Shown: piece by piece, positions 5,007 through 9,119 of the stretch | Layout: each line of letters starts with the position of its first letter | How positions within the stretch are numbered: the first letter of the stretch is position 1 | NCBI GenBank assembly: GCA_052035735.1 | Contig: JBPOHI010000090.1 | Span: forward strand, 1 to 9,119 | Direction of reading: 5' to 3' | From: JAGPDF01 sp052035735 | GTDB lineage: Bacteria; Acidobacteriota; Thermoanaerobaculia; Multivoradales; JAGPDF01 | DNA length: 9,119 bases | Made by a program: the position numbers and the translations under genes | Notes under the pieces: model-generated | Seen by the model: only the letters and a program-made list of their open reading frames with translations | Database searches by the model: none | What the model was told of the DNA's origin: nothing

Positions 5007-6125
5007 ATGTTGTCCGAAACCCCCTCGTCGCAATCCCCGTTGGGCCTGCTCGATCGCGAACTGCGCCGGCGGGATTTCCTCAAGTTCTGCAGCCTCGCTG
5101 CCGCCGCCGTCGGGCTGCCCCTGTCGGTGGCGGAGCAGTTCGCCGAGGCTGCGGTCCTCGGCAAGAAGCCCTCGGTCATCTGGCTGCACTTCCAGGAGTG
5201 CACCGGCTGCACCGAGTCGCTCCTGCGCACGACGGCGCCGGCGCTCGACGAGCTGATCCTCGATCTGATCTCGCTCGACTACCACGAAACCCTCCTGGTG
5301 CCCTCCGGCAAGCTCGCCGAGGAGTGCCGGCACGCGGCGATGGAGGCCAACGCCGGCAAGTACGTGCTGATCGTGGAGGGAGCGATCCCCACCAAGGACG
5401 GCGGGATCTACTGCAAGATCGGCGGCCAGACGGCGATCGAGATGCTCAACGAGACCGCCGAGAAGGCCGGCGCGATCATCGCCATCGGCTCCTGCGCCTC
5501 GTGGGGCGGAGTGCCCTCGGCCGATCCGAATCCGACCGGCGCCTCGGGAGCGCACGAGATCCTCAAGGGCAAGACGGTGGTCTCGATCCCGGGTTGCCCG
5601 GCCAATCCCTACAATCTGCTCGGCACCGTTCTGCAGTACGCGACCCTCGGCACGCTGCCCGAGCTCGACGAGCTCAACCGGCCGAAGTTCGCCTACGGCC
5701 AGACGATCCACGAGCACTGCCCGCGGCGCGCCCACTTCGACGCCGGCCGCTTCGCCCTCGAGTACGGCGACCCCGGTCACCGCCAGGGCTGGTGCCTCTA
5801 TCGACTGGGTTGCAAGGGTCCGGCGACGCACGCCAACTGCTCGGTCAACCATTTCAACGAAGTCGTCGGCGCCTGGCCGATCGGCCTGGGTCACCCCTGC
5901 TTCGGCTGCACTGAACAGAAGCTAGCGTTCCGGGTGCCGCTGCACGACACTGTTCCGATCGACCGCCCGACGCCTCCCGACACCTATCCCCCGATTCACG
6001 CGCCGCAGGGTGGCGTGAGCCCGGTTGCGACCGGGATCGCCGGCTTGGTGGGCGGCGCGGTGGTCGGTGCGGCCTGGATGGCCGCCAAGAAGCTCGGCGA
6101 CGATGAACCGAAGCCGCAGAACTGA
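5007..6125 (+). CDS. hybO: [NiFe] hydrogenase small subunit, Hyd-2 type (group 1c-like)
   Basis: This 372-residue iron-sulfur subunit carries electrons between the NiFe site of the large subunit and the membrane partners. The N-terminal Tat signal has RRDFLKF (Arg21-Arg22) followed by an Ala-rich hydrophobic core, so the assembled dimer is exported and faces the periplasm. Proximal cluster ligands are Cys65 and Cys68 (ECTGCTES), Cys163 (GSCASWGG) and Cys197 (PGCPAN). Distal cluster ligands are His235, Cys238, Cys263 and Cys269. The medial cluster has Cys278, Cys298 and Cys301 (HPCFGC), the three-cysteine type. The two extra proximal cysteines of oxygen-tolerant enzymes are absent (Gly67 and Gly168 instead). 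A C-terminal hydrophobic helix at about 337-359 anchors it in the membrane. Start ATG 5007 has a good Shine-Dalgarno site (AGGGAGG). It is the first gene of a small-HybA-HybB-large operon. Confidence 0.97.
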   Translation: MLSETPSSQSPLGLLDRELRRRDFLKFCSLAAAAVGLPLSVAEQFAEAAVLGKKPSVIWLHFQECTGCTESLLRTTAPALDELILDLISLDYHETLLVPSGKLAEECRHAAMEANAGKYVLIVEGAIPTKDGGIYCKIGGQTAIEMLNETAEKAGAIIAIGSCASWGGVPSADPNPTGASGAHEILKGKTVVSIPGCPANPYNLLGTVLQYATLGTLPELDELNRPKFAYGQTIHEHCPRRAHFDAGRFALEYGDPGHRQGWCLYRLGCKGPATHANCSVNHFNEVVGAWPIGLGHPCFGCTEQKLAFRVPLHDTVPIDRPTPPDTYPPIHAPQGGVSPVATGIAGLVGGAVVGAAWMAAKKLGDDEPKPQN

Positions 6126-6136
6126 CGAGGCCGACC

Positions 6137-7081
6137 ATGGCGACCACCACTGATCGTCGCAGTCTTCTGAAGGTCCTCGCGGCCGGCTCGGCCGCCGCCG
6201 CCACCTGCAGCGTCCCCGCCAGCGCGGCGCAGAAGCTGGAAGCGCCCGCCGAAGCGATGGGCATGCTCTACGACACCACCGTTTGCATCGGCTGCAAGAG
6301 CTGCGTCGTCGCTTGCCGCGAGGCCAATCACCTCGAGCCCGACACCGGCGCCGAAGGCCTCTGGCAGATGCCGCAGGACCTGAACGGCAAGACCAAGAAC
6401 GTCATCAAGCTCTATCAGGAGGGCGACCGGGTCTCCTACATGAAAGCGCAGTGCATGCACTGCGTCGACCCGGCCTGCGCCGCCGCCTGCATGTTGCACG
6501 CCTTCCACAAGAACGAAGTCACCGGCGTCGTCGAATGGGATCCGTTCTACTGCGTCGGCTGCCGCTACTGCCAGATGGCCTGCCCGTTCAACGTGCCGAA
6601 GTTCGAGTTCGACAAGGCGCTGCCGAACGTCGTCAAGTGCGAGCTCTGCCGGCACCGCGTCGAGGGCGCGGCGCTCTCCGAGCAGGACGGCTATACGCGC
6701 TACCCGAAGGGCCACGGCCCGGCCTGCTGCGAGGTCTGCCCGCGCGAAGCGGTGATCTACGGCAAGCGCACCGAGTTGCTGCAGGAAGCCAAGCGCCGCA
6801 TCGAAGCCGAACCCGGCAAGTACTTCGAGGATCGGGTCTACGGCGAGTTCGACGGCGGCGGGACGCAGGTTCTCTACCTGTCGCACGTGCCGTTCGAAAA
6901 GCTCGGTCTGCCGTCGCTCGGCAAGGAAGGGGTGCCGCGGACGGCCTATTCGATCCAGGAAGGCCTCTACAAGGGCTTCGTCGCTCCGGTCGCGGCCTAC
7001 GCCGTGCTGGCGGGCGTGATGCTCCGCAACCGGCGCGCCAACCGGAACGACGACGCCGATCGTCAGGGAGATCCCCAGTGA
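6137..7081 (+). CDS. hybA: HybA-type 4x[4Fe-4S] ferredoxin subunit of the hydrogenase
   Basis: This 314-residue electron-transfer subunit links the hydrogenase small subunit to the HybB membrane protein. The N-terminus carries a Tat-like signal (DRRSLLK, Arg7-Arg8) and an Ala-rich stretch that ends with an ASA-A-type cleavage site. Cysteine groups are Cys50/53/56/60, Cys106/109/114/118, Cys139/142/145/149, and a fourth set Cys168/171 with Cys197 or 198 and Cys201. That gives ligands for four [4Fe-4S] clusters, as in the DmsB/HybA family. A single C-terminal hydrophobic helix at about 278-296 is typical of HybA. Start ATG 6137 follows a GAGG ribosome site, 11 bp after the small-subunit stop. 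Its stop overlaps the start of hybB. Confidence 0.95.
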   Translation: MATTTDRRSLLKVLAAGSAAAATCSVPASAAQKLEAPAEAMGMLYDTTVCIGCKSCVVACREANHLEPDTGAEGLWQMPQDLNGKTKNVIKLYQEGDRVSYMKAQCMHCVDPACAAACMLHAFHKNEVTGVVEWDPFYCVGCRYCQMACPFNVPKFEFDKALPNVVKCELCRHRVEGAALSEQDGYTRYPKGHGPACCEVCPREAVIYGKRTELLQEAKRRIEAEPGKYFEDRVYGEFDGGGTQVLYLSHVPFEKLGLPSLGKEGVPRTAYSIQEGLYKGFVAPVAAYAVLAGVMLRNRRANRNDDADRQGDPQ

Positions 7082-8274
7082 ACGCTCACGCTGCGGTCCA
7101 CGAACCGATTCACACTGCGGTCGACCGCCCGCTCTGGACGCGTCCTTTCCGCTGGCTACTGCTGGTTGCCGGGATTGGCGCGGCGATCGCCGTTTGGCGC
7201 TTCCTCTTCGGCATCGGAGCGGTGACCAACCTCTCCAACGGCTACCCGTGGGGGGTCTGGATCGCCTTCGACGTCGTCGTCGGCACCGCCCTGGGTTGCG
7301 GCGGCTACGCCGTCGCCCTGCTGGTCTACATCCTCAACAAGGGCCAGTACCACCCGCTGGTTCGGCCGGCCGTGCTCACCAGCCTGCTCGGCTACGGCCT
7401 GGCGGTGCTCGCGGTCACCGTCGATCTCGGACGCTACTGGGACCTGTGGAAGATCCCGATCTACTTCTGGCACTGGAGCCATTCGCCCCAGCTCGAAGTG
7501 GCGCTCTGCGTCATGTTCTACAACTTCGTGCTGGCCGTCGAGCTCTCCCCGGCGCTCTGGGAGAAGATGCTGGACAGCCCGAACCCACGCCGGGTGGCGT
7601 TCGCCAAGAAGGCCCTCCGCTTCGTCCACAGCAACGGCGTCTGGATCATCGCGCTCGGCGTGCTCCTGCCGACCATGCACCAGTCGTCGCTCGGCACGAT
7701 GATGCTGCTCGCCGGCCCGCGCCTGCACGCGCTCTGGTTCACTCCCTGGCTGCCGTTCCTCTTCCTGGTCTCCTGCCTGATCATGGGTTACGGCATCGTG
7801 GTCTGCGAGGCCGCGTTCGCGGCCAAGGCGTTCGGACGACCGCGCGAGACCGAGATGCTCGGCAAGCTGTCCAACGTCGCCAAGTGGGTGGCGCTCTTCT
7901 TCGTCGCCTTCCGCCTGGTCGAAGTCGCCTGGTCGAGCGAGCTCGGGCTGCTCGCGACGAGTCTGGGCGCGGTATTCGTCGCCGAGTTGGCGATGCACCT
8001 CGCCGCGGCGGTGATTCTCCTCTCGCCCGCCCGGCGGCTCGATCCGGTCTGGCAGGTGCGGGCCGGAATCCTGCTCATCCTCGCGGGCGTCGGCTTCCGG
8101 ATCAATACCTATCTCGTCGCCTTCAATCCGGGCGCACATTACAGCTACTTCCCTGCGGTACCCGAGCTCCTCGTGACCATCGGCTTCGTCGCCGCCGAGC
8201 TCGCCATCTACCTCTGGGCCGTCAAGACCTTCCCCATCCTCGGTGGCCGCACCGCCGCCGCGACCCGCCGATAG
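7078..8274 (+). CDS. hybB: HybB/NrfD-type integral membrane subunit of the hydrogenase
   Basis: This 398-residue polytopic membrane protein of the NrfD/PsrC family exchanges electrons and protons with the quinone pool and is without haem in the HybB family. About ten hydrophobic helices are seen, the first at roughly 25-45. Family-like segments include SNGYPWGVWIAFD (53-65), YFWHWSHSPQLEVAL and LPTMHQSSLGTMM. Length fits E. coli HybB (about 390). I choose the GTG at 7078, which overlaps the hybA stop (GTGA, 4 nt) and follows AGGGAG with normal spacing. The frame is open much further upstream, but that part is a shadow of hybA. It lies in the middle of the hydrogenase operon. There is no sign of damage. 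Confidence 0.95.
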   Translation: MNAHAAVHEPIHTAVDRPLWTRPFRWLLLVAGIGAAIAVWRFLFGIGAVTNLSNGYPWGVWIAFDVVVGTALGCGGYAVALLVYILNKGQYHPLVRPAVLTSLLGYGLAVLAVTVDLGRYWDLWKIPIYFWHWSHSPQLEVALCVMFYNFVLAVELSPALWEKMLDSPNPRRVAFAKKALRFVHSNGVWIIALGVLLPTMHQSSLGTMMLLAGPRLHALWFTPWLPFLFLVSCLIMGYGIVVCEAAFAAKAFGRPRETEMLGKLSNVAKWVALFFVAFRLVEVAWSSELGLLATSLGAVFVAELAMHLAAAVILLSPARRLDPVWQVRAGILLILAGVGFRINTYLVAFNPGAHYSYFPAVPELLVTIGFVAAELAIYLWAVKTFPILGGRTAAATRR

Positions 8275-8286
8275 GAGTGAATGAAC

Positions 8287-9119
8287 ATGTCCAAGCGCAT
8301 CGTTGTCGACCCGATCACCCGCATCGAAGGGCACCTGCGCATCGACGTCGAGGTGGACGGCGGAAAAGTCACCAAGTCCTGGTCCTCGGGTCAGATGTTC
8401 CGCGGCATCGAGCTGATCCTCGAGGGGCGCGACCCGCGCGAGGCCTGGCTCTTTGCCCAGCGCATCTGCGGCGTCTGCACCACCGTCCACGCCATCACGT
8501 CGGTGCGCGCGGTGGAGAACGCCATCGGCCTCGAGATTCCGATGAACGCGCAGTACATCCGCAACCTGATCCTCTGCGCCCACGCCCTGCACGACCACAT
8601 CGTCCACTTCTACCATCTCTCGGCGCTCGACTGGGTCGATGTGACCTCGGCGCTCAAGGCGGATCCGGCGAAGGCCTCTGCGCTCGCCGAGTCGCTCTCG
8701 CCCTGGCCGCACAACAGCACCCGTGAGCTCGCCGCCGTCAAGGGCAAGCTCGAGGCGCTGATCGCCTCTGGCCAGCTCGGCATCTTCACCAACGGCTACT
8801 GGGGTCATTCGGCGATGCACCTGCCGCCGGAGGTGAACCTCCTCGCGGTTTCGCACTACCTGCAGGCGCTCGACTACCAGCGAAAGGCGAACAAGGTCGT
8901 CGCGATCCTCGGCAGCAAGACGCCGAACATCCAGAACCTGGCCGTCGGCGGCGTAGCCAACGCGATCAACCTCGACAACGACGCGACGCTGAACATGGAG
9001 AAGCTGTACTTCATCAAGGACACCCTCGAAGAGGTCAAGACCTTCGTCGAGCAGGTCTACCTCCCCGATGTCATCGCCATCGGCTCGATGTATCCCGAGT
9101 GGCTGGGATACGGTGCCGG
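8287..9119 (+). CDS. hybC: [NiFe] hydrogenase large subunit, Hyd-2 type, 3' end beyond the window
   Basis: The catalytic subunit binds the NiFe(CN)2CO site. Only the first 277 residues are present and the gene continues past the right edge, so the C-terminal L2 motif and the processing site for the maturation peptidase are not visible. The N-terminus SKRIVVDPITRIEGHLRID contains the RIEGH motif. The L1 nickel-ligand pair is RICGVC (Cys61, Cys64). DHIVHFYHLSALDWVDVTSA, GIFTNGYWGH and TPNIQNLAVGGVANAINLD closely match E. coli HybC as I recall it, and support the Hyd-2 type. I take ATG 8287 because AGGAG lies 9 nt before it; the ATG at 8281 is only 3 nt from that site. It begins 12 bp after the hybB stop. 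Confidence 0.95.
   Translation, partial: MSKRIVVDPITRIEGHLRIDVEVDGGKVTKSWSSGQMFRGIELILEGRDPREAWLFAQRICGVCTTVHAITSVRAVENAIGLEIPMNAQYIRNLILCAHALHDHIVHFYHLSALDWVDVTSALKADPAKASALAESLSPWPHNSTRELAAVKGKLEALIASGQLGIFTNGYWGHSAMHLPPEVNLLAVSHYLQALDYQRKANKVVAILGSKTPNIQNLAVGGVANAINLDNDATLNMEKLYFIKDTLEEVKTFVEQVYLPDVIAIGSMYPEWLGYGA

Noticed and set aside
7156..8856. 566-residue minus-strand frame opposite the hydrogenase genes
   Set aside because: It is antisense to hybB and hybC, which are clear family members; composition is that of a shadow frame.

Overview
This window is GC-rich DNA with short intergenic gaps and strong Shine-Dalgarno sites at several genes. The membrane-anchored TPR protein, the Hyd-2-type [NiFe] hydrogenase and the borosin-like peptide methyltransferase suggest a high-GC Gram-negative bacterium. 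Acidobacteriota or a similar soil or sediment lineage is my guess, but nothing here fixes the taxonomy.

Positions 3-1619 (+) hold the C-terminal part, or all, of a membrane-anchored signalling-type protein: one membrane helix, a TolB-N/FlgO-like domain and TPR repeats. Positions 1649-2116 (-) and 2115-2948 (+) form a divergent pair that is the most interesting part of the window. One gene encodes a methyltransferase that matches the borosin (peptide backbone alpha-N-methyltransferase) branch of the tetrapyrrole-methylase fold. The other encodes a 155-residue protein with a small helical N-terminal domain followed by twelve tandem 7-residue units of the type AIKAKTx. I read these as a split (trans-acting) borosin RiPP enzyme and its multi-repeat precursor. 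The two start codons lie on opposite strands of the same CATG tetranucleotide. Convergent with the methyltransferase is a deoxynucleoside kinase (2958-3608, -) with its own candidate promoter.

Positions 3695-9119 are a hydrogenase locus. hypA and hypB (nickel insertion, -) overlap by 8 nt and are divergent from a structural operon in the order small subunit, ferredoxin, NrfD-type membrane subunit, large subunit (+). This is the hybO-hybA-hybB-hybC order of Escherichia coli hydrogenase-2. The small subunit has an ordinary four-cysteine proximal cluster, so it is predicted to be the standard, oxygen-sensitive kind. The large subunit runs off the right edge. The maturation peptidase and hypC-F are not in the window.

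Likely joint function: HypA and HypB load nickel into the large subunit. The small/large dimer is exported by the Tat signal on the small subunit and passes electrons through HybA and HybB to or from the quinone pool. The borosin-like pair looks like an independent insertion between housekeeping genes. No protease, exporter or further tailoring enzyme is seen beside it.
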